This document shows, piece after piece, positions 1 through 8,342 of a stretch of DNA of 64,000 bases; within the stretch, counting starts at the first letter, position 1; each line of letters begins with the position of its first letter. The DNA comes from CAYZQH01 sp050300015 (GTDB lineage: Bacteria; Pseudomonadota; Gammaproteobacteria; Pseudomonadales; Cellvibrionaceae): assembly GCA_050300015.1 (NCBI GenBank), contig JBNKWZ010000021.1, positions 434,001 through 498,000 on the forward strand, read 5' to 3'. Below the pieces are notes generated by a model that worked only from the letters and a program-made list of their open reading frames with translations, had not been told where the DNA came from and searched no databases. A program made the position numbers and the translations under genes.

Positions 1-501
1 GTCATGAAGCAAATTTGGCGGGAAATGAACCTTCAAATTGCCAATTACGTGCGTGGCAAAGTGGTTGAAATTGTCATTGTGGCTGTGGTCACCAGCATCA
101 CCTTTAGCTTCCTGAATGTGAATTATGCTTTGTTGTTGGGTATCGTTGTGGGTCTCAGTGTATTAATTCCATATATTGGTGCGGCGGTAGCCACATTACC
201 CGTATTTTTAATTGGCTTTTTTCAATGGGGGTGGGGCAGTGATTTACTCTATCTCATGATTGCTTATGGCATCATTCAAGCGTTGGATGGTAATGTGTTG
301 GTGCCCTTGTTGTTTTCCGAAGCGGTTAAGATGCACCCAGTGGCGATTGTGTTGGCAGTGCTGGTGTTTGGCGGGCTATGGGGCTTTTGGGGGGTGTTTT
401 TTGCGATACCGCTGGCAACGCTTTGTAAAGCGATCTTAAATGCTTGGCCAACGCGTCAGGCAAATACCTCTTCTGTGGTTGACGAATCAGACACACTCTA
501 A
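1..501 (+). CDS. AI-2E/PerM family inner-membrane permease, C-terminal part
   Basis: The reading frame is open at the left window edge, so this is the C-terminal part (at least 166 residues) of a longer gene. It contains three or four strongly hydrophobic segments rich in Gly/Val/Leu, with the pattern seen in the C-terminal half of the AI-2E transporter/PerM (YhhT, YdgG) family: a loop with IPYIGA, then a hydrophobic stretch, then a DGNVLVPLLFSEAVKMHP segment that matches the conserved D-x-N-x-x-P-x-x-x-x-x-x-x-x-HP region. Such proteins are polytopic inner-membrane permeases of ill-defined substrate; some export autoinducer-2, others are Na+/H+ antiporters. The tail after the last helix is short and polar. 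Family assignment is good; substrate is not inferable. Confidence 0.8.
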   Translation, partial: VMKQIWREMNLQIANYVRGKVVEIVIVAVVTSITFSFLNVNYALLLGIVVGLSVLIPYIGAAVATLPVFLIGFFQWGWGSDLLYLMIAYGIIQALDGNVLVPLLFSEAVKMHPVAIVLAVLVFGGLWGFWGVFFAIPLATLCKAILNAWPTRQANTSSVVDESDTL

Positions 502-956
502 AGGTTTTTTGTCTCCGTACTTCTAGCGTCCCCTTTCAGATTCAAATGCGCAATATGAACATTCATGCAACACTGGAAAATTGAGTGCTGCAGTGCAAAA
601 TAGGTTGGTGTTGATATTGTATTGTTTGTGATGAAGTAGGGTGAATCACTCTTCGTCAGTCGGTCATATGTTCGCGGGCTAAGCGATACGTGTGCAACGG
701 TTGTTTTTACTCTGCGAATGCGGATCAGATGGACGGCAAGCGGTTAAGATTTGATCCTGCTCGAACAGGCAAACATAGGGGTTAAGTTGCTGCGGTGCAG
801 CCAAAGGCCTGGCTGGATAATTCAAATTGAACTGTGTAGAATCGTGGCGCCGCAGCGCGGGTAAGCCGAATAACCGTGGTTACCCAAATGTTGCATGCCT
901 TAAAACCAAAAAGGTATCAAGGCCAGACCTTTCTTAGCCAATCACACCGATTGTTG

Positions 957-1003
957 AAGCCCTAGCATTACTCGCGTAATGTCGGGTGCTTTTTGTTATT
1001 TTA
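957..1003 (+). terminator. terminator/attenuator-like hairpin
   Basis: AAGC-CC-x3-CATTAC, loop TCGC, GTAATG-x2-GG-x2-GCTT forms a hairpin (957-992) with small internal bulges, followed by a T-rich run TTTTTGTTATTTT. It lies 116 bases before aceE and about 460 bases after the permease gene, so it may end an unannotated small transcript or act as an attenuator in the aceE leader. Confidence 0.45.
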
Positions 1004-1051
1004 GCGGCGACGGTTGTGGAAGGTTGAGGTTTGAACGGGCATCGGGTGACC

Positions 1052-1063
1052 CATACCGGTATG
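1052..1063. promoter_or_regulatory. perfect palindrome upstream of aceE
   Basis: CATACCGGTATG is a perfect 12-base palindrome 57 bases upstream of the aceE start, nested inside wider GGGCAT/ATGCCC arms (1037-1042 and 1061-1066). It could be an operator for a dimeric regulator of pyruvate dehydrogenase. It does not match the PdhR operator consensus as I know it, so the factor is unknown. Confidence 0.3.
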
Positions 1064-1119
1064 CCCCCGATATTCTGATAATTGCGCACACTCACGCGCA
1101 GTCGATTGAGGAGACTTGA

Positions 1120-3771
1120 ATGGTCGAGGAAATTGATGCTCTCGAAACCCGAGAGTGGCTTGAAGCTCTAGAATCTGTAGTCCGACATGGTGGTTCAGAG
1201 CGCGCTGCATATTTGCTGGCAAAACTGGCAGACGTAGCGAAGCAGTCCGGTGTACAGACCCCTTCTGGTATCACCACCCCCTACAGCAACACCATCCTTC
1301 CCAGTGCAGAACCCAAAAAGCCCGGTGATAATGATATGGAGCGCCGTATTCGCTCCTTGACACGCTGGAATGCCTTGGCAATGGTGATGCGAGCCAATCA
1401 AAACGATGATGGTTTGGGTGGACATATTTCTACTTTTTCCTCTGCTGCAACACTATACGATGTGGGTTTTAACCATTTTTTCCGAGGAAACGATGGCGAT
1501 CAATTAGGCGACTTGATTTATTTCCAAGGGCATAGCTCGCCAGGAATGTATGCGCGTTCTTTTTTGGAAGGGCGGTTTGACGAGACGCAGTTGGATAGTT
1601 TTCGACGTGAAGTCGATGGCAACGGTTTGTCGTCATACCCGCATCCATGGTTGATGCCAGATTACTGGCAGTTTCCAACCGTTTCGATGGGACTGGGCCC
1701 TATCTGTTCTATTTATCAAGCACATGTGATGCGATATATGTCCGCCCGCTCCATTGTGCCAAGAGGCGATCGAAAAGTTTGGGCCTTCTTGGGGGATGGT
1801 GAGTGTGACGAGCCAGAAACTCTGGGCGCCATTTCTTTAGCCGGTCGCGAGCAATTGGATAATTTGATCTTCGTGATCAACTGTAATCTGCAGCGCTTGG
1901 ATGGCCCTGTGCGAGGAAACGGAAAAATTGTACAAGAACTCGAAGGCGTGTTCCGCGGAGCTGGCTGGAATGTGATTAAGTTGCTTTGGGGGGGACGTTG
2001 GGATCCTCTATTGCAGAAAGACAAAACAGGCCTTTTGCAGAAGCGCATGGACGAAGTGGTTGACGGCGAAATGCAAAATTTCAAAGCCAATGGCGGCGCC
2101 TACACGCGGCAACATTTTTTCGGTAAGTATCCAGAGCTATTAGAGCTTGTTAAAGATATGACCGACGATGAAATTATGAATTTAAACCGCGGCGGTCACG
2201 ACCCGCAAAAAGTTTATGCGGCCTATGCAGCAGCCACTGCGCATAAAGGGCAACCCACTGTTATTTTGGCGCAAACGGTGAAAGGGTATGCTATGGGCTC
2301 TTCCGCAGAGTCTGCCAATGTGGCGCACTCGGTTAAAAAGTTGGATTTGGATAGCCTGAAGGCGTTTAGGGATCGTTTTAATATTCCTGTTAGCGACAGT
2401 GACCTCAAAAATGTCCCTTATTATCGTCCGGGCCCCGATGCGCCAGAAATGGTGTATTTACGGGAGCGTCGCCAGGCCTTAAATGGGCATGTGCCGTCAC
2501 GTGTGAAGGATTTTGAATCTCAAAACATTCCCAGTCTAGATGCATTTAAAGCTTTATTAAAGTCGTCAGGTGAGCGCGAAATTTCCACCACTATGGCATT
2601 TGTACGGTTTATTTCAACACTGGTGAAAGACAAATCTGTGGGGTCGCGCGTGGTACCGATTGTGCCGGATGAGGCGCGGACTTTTGGTATGGAAGGGATG
2701 TTCCGTCAATTGGGCATCTACTCTTCCGAGGGGCAAAAATATGTCCCTCATGATTCCAATCAAATTATGTACTACAAGGAAGACAAGCGTGGCCAAATTC
2801 TAGAGGAAGGTATTAACGAATCGGGTGCGATGTCCGCATGGATTAACTGTGCGACGGCTTATAGTACTTATAAAGAACCGATGATTCCGTTCTACATTTA
2901 TTACTCCATGTTTGGTTTTCAGCGTGTGGGCGATTTATGTTGGTTGGCGGGTGATATTCAAGCGCGGGGCTTTTTGATTGGTGCAACCGCTGGGCGAACC
3001 ACGTTGAACGGTGAAGGTCTGCAGCATCAGGATGGGCACAGCCACATCATGGCCAACACCATTCCCAACTGTCGTACCTATGACCCTACTTACGCGTTCG
3101 AGTTGACGGTGATCATGCAAGACGGTTTGAAGCGAATGTACCAAGATAAGGAAAATTGCTTCTACTACATTACTACGATGAACGAAAACTATACCCACCC
3201 AGAAATGCCCGAAGGTGCAGAGGAAGGCATCATTCGCGGTATTTACAAGCTGGTGGAAGGTAAGAAGCGCGCGAAGAAAAAAGTTCAATTAATGGGCAGC
3301 GGGACTATTTTGCGAGAAGTGGAAGCGGCGGCCGCATTGCTGCGTGACAATCACGGTGTGGAGTCTGACATTTGGAGTGTGCCAAGCGTGAATGAACTGA
3401 CTCGAGAGGGTCAACGTACGGACCGTTGGAATCGTCTACACCCAGATAAGCCCACTAAAAAGCCGTATTTGACGAAAGTGCTTGAAGGCGCTGGCGGGCC
3501 CTTTGTGATATCGACTGATTACATGAAAAGTTACAGTGAGCAGCTTCGTCCGTATATCCCAGGCAGTTACTACGTATTAGGTACCGATGGTTTTGGTCGA
3601 AGTGATTCGCGCTCAAAGTTGCGCAACTTCTTTGAAGTGGATCGCTATTATGTCACCGTAACGGCTTTGAAGGCATTGGCTGATGAGGGCGTGATTCCGG
3701 TGAAAGAGGTGGTTGATGCGATTAAGCAGTACGAGATCGACCCCGAAAAAGCTGACCCAATGACCGTTTAA
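1120..3771 (+). CDS. aceE: pyruvate dehydrogenase E1 component, homodimeric type
   Basis: Thiamine diphosphate-dependent E1 of the pyruvate dehydrogenase complex; decarboxylates pyruvate and reductively acetylates the lipoyl groups of E2 in the cytoplasm. The protein has 883 residues, near the usual 885-890 of the single-chain (alpha2) type. The thiamine diphosphate/Mg2+ motif is visible as GDGECDE at about residues 225-231 followed by a typical asparagine segment (NCNLQ). The ATG is preceded by GAGGAG at 1108-1113. aceF follows 14 bases downstream with its own Shine-Dalgarno, so the two form an operon. No gene for the E3 subunit (lpd) is present nearby; it must be supplied from elsewhere. 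Confidence 0.97.
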   Translation: MVEEIDALETREWLEALESVVRHGGSERAAYLLAKLADVAKQSGVQTPSGITTPYSNTILPSAEPKKPGDNDMERRIRSLTRWNALAMVMRANQNDDGLGGHISTFSSAATLYDVGFNHFFRGNDGDQLGDLIYFQGHSSPGMYARSFLEGRFDETQLDSFRREVDGNGLSSYPHPWLMPDYWQFPTVSMGLGPICSIYQAHVMRYMSARSIVPRGDRKVWAFLGDGECDEPETLGAISLAGREQLDNLIFVINCNLQRLDGPVRGNGKIVQELEGVFRGAGWNVIKLLWGGRWDPLLQKDKTGLLQKRMDEVVDGEMQNFKANGGAYTRQHFFGKYPELLELVKDMTDDEIMNLNRGGHDPQKVYAAYAAATAHKGQPTVILAQTVKGYAMGSSAESANVAHSVKKLDLDSLKAFRDRFNIPVSDSDLKNVPYYRPGPDAPEMVYLRERRQALNGHVPSRVKDFESQNIPSLDAFKALLKSSGEREISTTMAFVRFISTLVKDKSVGSRVVPIVPDEARTFGMEGMFRQLGIYSSEGQKYVPHDSNQIMYYKEDKRGQILEEGINESGAMSAWINCATAYSTYKEPMIPFYIYYSMFGFQRVGDLCWLAGDIQARGFLIGATAGRTTLNGEGLQHQDGHSHIMANTIPNCRTYDPTYAFELTVIMQDGLKRMYQDKENCFYYITTMNENYTHPEMPEGAEEGIIRGIYKLVEGKKRAKKKVQLMGSGTILREVEAAAALLRDNHGVESDIWSVPSVNELTREGQRTDRWNRLHPDKPTKKPYLTKVLEGAGGPFVISTDYMKSYSEQLRPYIPGSYYVLGTDGFGRSDSRSKLRNFFEVDRYYVTVTALKALADEGVIPVKEVVDAIKQYEIDPEKADPMTV

Positions 3772-3785
3772 TAGGAGTTTGCAAC

Positions 3786-5681
3786 GTGGCAATTGAAACA
3801 ATTAAGGTTCCTGATATTGGTGGTGCTGAAGGCGTGGATGTCATTGAGTTGTGTGTGGCCCTGGGTGATACGGTAGGGCAAGACGATTCTTTGATTGTGT
3901 TGGAGTCAGACAAAGCTTCTATGGATATTCCTTCACCCGTCTCAGGGAAGCTAACCAAGTACCTGGTGGCTGAAGGGGATAAGGTTTCTGAGGGAATGCC
4001 CATCGCTGAAGTGGAAGTGGCCGCGACTGGAGAAGAATCCAGCTCCAAGCCAAATCCTGCGGCTGAAGCAGTCCAACCTGCAGCCAGTGCCCCCCAGGCG
4101 GTGAAAGCTTCGGAGCTATCCGTGGCTGTGCCCGATATTGGTGGCGCTGAAAATGTGGATGTAATTGAAGTGTGTGTGGCGGTGGGTGATGAGGTCTCTG
4201 AAGGAGATTCTCTTATCGTATTGGAAAGTGATAAAGCTTCCATGGATATCCCCGCCCCCGCGAACGGAAAAGTTTTGAGTGTCGCTATTAAGGAAGGCGA
4301 TAAAGTATCTGAGGGCGCTGCCATATTGGTGTTGGCCAGTGGTTTAGCTTTAGCACCAAAGTCTGAACCTGCGGCATCGCCAGCACCTGCTACCACAGTG
4401 ACCAATTCCAGTTCTCAAGATGTCAACGTGCCGGATATTGGTGGCGCGGAGGGCGTGGATGTGATTGAAGTCTGTGTGGGGCCCGGCGACGAGGTTTCCG
4501 AAGGGGATTCAATTATCGTTTTGGAGAGCGACAAGGCCTCAATGGAGGTGCCGTCACCGGTGACGGGTAAAGTTGTTAACCTATCGATCAAAGTGGGTGA
4601 TAAGGTCTCCATGGGTACTCTGATTGGGACATTTGAGGTCAGTGGTGGCCAGGCACCGACTGAGAGTGCACCTGCGAGCAAAGCCAGTGACAGTAAACCT
4701 GCGGCAAGTACACCAGCGCCAGCAGCAGCCCAGTCATCGGCGGCCGGTGCAACGACTGCGAAAAGTGCAGGGGCCGATGTGTATGCGGGGCCTGCGGTAC
4801 GCAAGCTCGCGCGTCAGATGGGGGTCGACCTAAGTGAGGTCAAAGCCACTGGCCCGCGAGGCCGAGTGCAAAAAGATGACATCAAAGCATTCGTGAAGAC
4901 CGTCATGGAGCAGCGCGCTGCGGGTGGTGGCGTGTCGGGCGGCAGCGGGATTCCGGCCGTCCCCGCCGTGGATTTTGCGCAGTTCGGCGATATTGAACTT
5001 GTCAAAATGAGTAAAATCAAGAAAGTAACGGCGGCAGCCATGTCGCGTAACTGGTTGAACGTGCCCCACGTGACTCAGTTCGACGATGTGGATATCACCG
5101 AGCTCGAGAGCTTTCGTAAATCCATGAAAGCAGAAGCCGAGAAGGCGGGTGTCAAGCTCACGCCTTTGCCATTTCTGATTAAAGCCTGTGCAGCTGCGTT
5201 ACGTGCAGAGCCTTCGTTCAACGTCTCAATGCACCCAGACGGTGAGCATATCGTGCAAAAACACTATGTGCATATCGGCGTTGCAGTGGATACGCCTAAT
5301 GGTTTGGTCGTGCCGGTGGTGAGAGACGCTGATCAAAAGGGCTTATTCGACATCGCCAAAGAAGTCACTGCCCTGGCAAAAAAAGCGCGTGACGGAAAAC
5401 TGATGCCAAAGGATATGCAGGGCGGGTGCTTTACGATATCCAGCCTTGGTGCCATGGGTGGTACTGGCTTTACGCCGATTGTGAATGCGCCTGAAGTGGC
5501 CATTTTGGGTGTCTCGCGCGCGGATACCAAGCCGGTTTGGAATGGCTCAGAGTTTGTACCGCGTTTGATGTTGCCCCTGTGCCTTTCCTACGATCATAGG
5601 GCCATTAATGGTGGCGATGCGGGTCGCTTCTTTACGTATCTCAACAGTGTTATCGTTGATATTCGTCGGTTATTGCTGTAA
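3786..5681 (+). CDS. aceF: pyruvate dehydrogenase E2, dihydrolipoyl acetyltransferase with three lipoyl domains
   Basis: Core subunit of the pyruvate dehydrogenase complex; transfers acetyl from lipoyl-lysine to CoA. The 631-residue protein has three tandem lipoyl domains with the lipoylation motif ESDKASM at K43, K150 and K250, separated by Ala/Pro/Ser-rich flexible linkers; a peripheral-subunit-binding domain at about 332-370 (YAGPAVRKLARQ); and a catalytic domain from about 395. The active-site motif reads DHRAINGG (H604), with Asn where E. coli has Asp in DHRxxDG; this Asn form is also known from Pseudomonas/Azotobacter-type E2p, so it is not a defect. The start is GTG with AGGAG at 3773-3777. 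Confidence 0.97.
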   Translation: MAIETIKVPDIGGAEGVDVIELCVALGDTVGQDDSLIVLESDKASMDIPSPVSGKLTKYLVAEGDKVSEGMPIAEVEVAATGEESSSKPNPAAEAVQPAASAPQAVKASELSVAVPDIGGAENVDVIEVCVAVGDEVSEGDSLIVLESDKASMDIPAPANGKVLSVAIKEGDKVSEGAAILVLASGLALAPKSEPAASPAPATTVTNSSSQDVNVPDIGGAEGVDVIEVCVGPGDEVSEGDSIIVLESDKASMEVPSPVTGKVVNLSIKVGDKVSMGTLIGTFEVSGGQAPTESAPASKASDSKPAASTPAPAAAQSSAAGATTAKSAGADVYAGPAVRKLARQMGVDLSEVKATGPRGRVQKDDIKAFVKTVMEQRAAGGGVSGGSGIPAVPAVDFAQFGDIELVKMSKIKKVTAAAMSRNWLNVPHVTQFDDVDITELESFRKSMKAEAEKAGVKLTPLPFLIKACAAALRAEPSFNVSMHPDGEHIVQKHYVHIGVAVDTPNGLVVPVVRDADQKGLFDIAKEVTALAKKARDGKLMPKDMQGGCFTISSLGAMGGTGFTPIVNAPEVAILGVSRADTKPVWNGSEFVPRLMLPLCLSYDHRAINGGDAGRFFTYLNSVIVDIRRLLL

Positions 5682-5716
5682 GTATCTGTTTTGTATTTGT
5701 AGCCCCTTCTGATTTT

Positions 5717-5748
5717 GGCGCCTAATATTTTAGGCGCCACTCCTTTTT
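5717..5748 (+). terminator. rho-independent terminator of aceEF
   Basis: GGCGCCTAA (5717-5725), loop TATT, TTAGGCGCC (5730-5738): a perfect 9-base-pair stem 36 bases after the aceF stop, followed after four bases by CCTTTTT. The U-run is offset, which lowers certainty slightly. Confidence 0.7.
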
Positions 5749-6108
5749 GGCGACTGGCGCACAGTTGGCGTAAGTAACCCCCTGAAGACATGTCGTTCAT
5801 TTTGTTGAAATGGGCGCCGCGTCACTCGCAATCCCAAAATCTTGTCCTACACTGATTGAAAGCGAAGAAACAAGGCTGAGTGTCTTTGCGCACAATGACT
5901 CATTGTGTTTGATAAATATACAATAATTGATGCTTGGCTTGTGTAAATAGAGATCACCCTGAAAATAGCATGGTTCGTAGCGTTGCGCGCATGGGCCAGG
6001 GGTAGGGGTGTCATGTTATTGCACCAGGTTGAGCCCTGCACTCTATGAATATTGCGTCAAAATCCTTACTGGATTGAGGCGTGTAGTGGGTGGTCTTGGA
6101 GCTTGAGT

Positions 6109-7878
6109 ATGTCGACTGTAACTGCCCTTAATCAATACCAAAGCAAACACCCAAAGGGTCGCTATCTATTGATTGAGGATAACCCCAAAGATGCGGATTT
6201 AGTGTCGCGCTTGCTGGAATCGATGTTCACCAAAGCGGTCTCAGTGCAAACCGTTGGTCGGTTTGACCGGGCGGTGGAGTTGTTGGCCAAGCAAAACTTC
6301 GATGCTTGCATTTTGGATTTACATTTACCCGACCGTTCGGGGTTGAGCAATGTGGAGCTTCTCAACCGACTTTACCCCAGCCTACCCATTGTGGTGCTCA
6401 CAGATCATAATGATGATGCGAGCGCAATGACAGCGTTGAATTACGGCGCACAAGATTACCTTAGCAAATCAGAAGTGACCTCTGCGATCCTTTGTAGAAG
6501 TTTACGATATGCCAAAGAACGCAAAAACATTGAAATACGTTTAAAAAATGCATTAGACGAATCTGCCAATCGTAATGTCCAATTGGAAAAACTTGCGCGA
6601 CACGATTTTCTAACAGCGCTGCCGAACAGAGCCTATTTTGATGGCGCAGCGTTAAAAATGTTAAAAAGAGCGGCAAGACACAATAAGTGTTTTGGCCTGG
6701 TGTATTTCGATATCAACAAATTTAAGAGCATCAATGACAACCTTGGCCATACTGCCGGTGATGAATTGCTAAGGCAAGTGGCCCAGCGAGCCAAGGGCGT
6801 GGTGCGAGAAACGGATTTTATCGCACGTATGAGCGGCGATGAGTTTGTTATTGTAATCGACATTATCAATGAAAGGAGTGAGGTATACGGCCTGGTTACC
6901 CGTTTGTTGAGCTGTTTTGAATACCCTTTCTTTGTCGAAGGGCAAGATCTTTCTGTGTCCACATCTATTGGCGTGGCATTTTACCCCGATGCCGACAATT
7001 TAAATTTGTTGATTCGTCAGGCAGACCTTGCCATGCATGAAGCCAAGAGCAAAAATCAAGATGTGTGCTTTTTTACCAGTGAAATGGAGGCGGTGTATTC
7101 GCGATCTATGTTGATTCGTTCACATCTGCAACAAGCGGCAAAAAAGTCAGAATTCCATTGTGAGTTTCAGGGGTATTACGCGAGTTCGCCTGATGGCAAG
7201 GTCTATTCCGAGGCGCTTGCACGATGGGTTTCGCCGGTATTGGGCAAAGTTGCGCCTGATGAGTTTATTCCCGTTGTGGAGCACAGTCCACTCAACAATC
7301 AGCTTACGCGATCTATTATTCACCAGTGTGGGTTGCTAACCGAAATGGCCGCAAACTTGGGTATTCAGTTTGGGCACATTAATGTGAATGTTTCAGCCAG
7401 TCAATTGACAGAGGCGTCCTTTGTTCGCCAGCTACTGCATTGGATCTATCAAGCAGATTTTGACCCTAATTTACTGTGTTTGGAGTTGACCGAGCGCGAA
7501 ATGGTTCAAAATATTGTCAATTGTGGTGCGAATATTCATGAATTGCGCAGAGAAGGGATTCGTATCGCACTTGATGACTTTGGCAGTGGTTATTCTTCAA
7601 TTACACATTTAATTTCGTTGCCGATCGATCTTTTAAAATTGGATCGAATGTTGGTGAAAAACATTGACCGAAATCACAAGTACCAAGCACTAAATGCCGG
7701 TATCGTGGAAATGGCACACCGCCTTGAAATGTCAGTGATCGCCGAAGGCATCGAAACCTTTGAGGAATACCAGGTGCTGAAAGAGTTGGGGTGCGATTAT
7801 TATCAAGGCTTTTACTTTTCCAGGCCGCAATGCGCACAGGACTTCTTGGCGCACTGTGCGGATCTTCCCCAAAAATAA
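6109..7878 (+). CDS. response regulator with GGDEF and EAL domains (cyclic-di-GMP turnover)
   Basis: 589 residues in three parts. An N-terminal receiver domain begins YLLIEDN and has the phosphoacceptor context ILDLHLPDRSG and a YLSKSE lysine loop. A GGDEF domain follows (about 180-340) whose signature is RMSGDEF, with Ser for the first Gly. The EAL domain (about 355-580) keeps the expected residues: SEALARW, NVS, LELTE, DDFGSGYSS, LLKLDR, AEGIE and YYQG. It is therefore likely a phosphorylation-controlled c-di-GMP phosphodiesterase; cyclase activity is possible because SGDEF variants can be active. I chose ATG 6109, which has GGAG seven bases upstream, over a TTG 57 bases earlier. No partner histidine kinase is adjacent. 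Confidence 0.93.
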   Translation: MSTVTALNQYQSKHPKGRYLLIEDNPKDADLVSRLLESMFTKAVSVQTVGRFDRAVELLAKQNFDACILDLHLPDRSGLSNVELLNRLYPSLPIVVLTDHNDDASAMTALNYGAQDYLSKSEVTSAILCRSLRYAKERKNIEIRLKNALDESANRNVQLEKLARHDFLTALPNRAYFDGAALKMLKRAARHNKCFGLVYFDINKFKSINDNLGHTAGDELLRQVAQRAKGVVRETDFIARMSGDEFVIVIDIINERSEVYGLVTRLLSCFEYPFFVEGQDLSVSTSIGVAFYPDADNLNLLIRQADLAMHEAKSKNQDVCFFTSEMEAVYSRSMLIRSHLQQAAKKSEFHCEFQGYYASSPDGKVYSEALARWVSPVLGKVAPDEFIPVVEHSPLNNQLTRSIIHQCGLLTEMAANLGIQFGHINVNVSASQLTEASFVRQLLHWIYQADFDPNLLCLELTEREMVQNIVNCGANIHELRREGIRIALDDFGSGYSSITHLISLPIDLLKLDRMLVKNIDRNHKYQALNAGIVEMAHRLEMSVIAEGIETFEEYQVLKELGCDYYQGFYFSRPQCAQDFLAHCADLPQK

Positions 7879-8342
7879 AAATATTTTTTGATAACGAAAA
7901 TAACAGAGCTGTCTGTCTAAAAGGCAGCGCTGGACGTCCTGTCAACCCGGCAATTCAATCGATTTCCTACCTATTGAATTGCGCGCCCATAAAATACTGG
8001 CGGAAATATGTGAATTCTCTTGTGTTTTAAGGGTTTACATTGGCCGTGTCGCATTAACCCGACATAAAAGATTGCCGGATTCATAGATGCGATGTGAAAT
8101 GAATGGCCATGACTCTAATATATAAAGTAATACAACTCAGGTGAGCTTTGAGGCGTCGCTCTGCGGGGCTTACAGAGTATTCTGGTGTCTTCGAGAGTGG
8201 TTTTCTTCAGGCCATTAGTAAGCATTAGTCGTCATGGGTGAGATGAATACCGTTTTTGCGGAAGTTAAAAATGGCCAAAATATTGCCGCAATCTCAAAAA
8301 CCTCTGTCAGTTCGAAGCCGTTTGGATTTAAACCGGGGTTTC
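7879..8342. other. 464-base spacer between convergent genes
   Basis: No supported gene. The one feature is a 9-base-pair inverted repeat, CAATTCAAT (7951-7959) and ATTGAATTG (7973-7981) with a 13-base loop and no U-run. It lies between the convergently transcribed GGDEF/EAL gene and the chemoreceptor gene; its role is unknown. Confidence 0.4.

Larger units (their letters stand above)
502..1119. other. 618-base spacer upstream of aceE
   Basis: No convincing coding region. It holds several inverted repeats: GGGTAA/TTACCC arms around 858-885, an imperfect terminator-like hairpin at 957-1003, and a 12-base perfect palindrome at 1052-1063 close to aceE. The spacer is long enough for a small RNA ending at the 957-1003 hairpin, or for a long aceE leader; I recognise no known RNA family. 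Confidence 0.4.

Noticed and set aside
3722..4405. Long minus-strand open frame opposite aceF.
   Set aside because: It is an antisense shadow of the repetitive lipoyl-domain codons; it has no Shine-Dalgarno and its Thr/Ser/Ala-rich product is an artefact.
5580..5620. Loss of the catalytic Asp in the AceF motif DHRAINGG.
   Set aside because: Asn at this place is known in Pseudomonas/Azotobacter-type E2p enzymes, so it is a normal variant.
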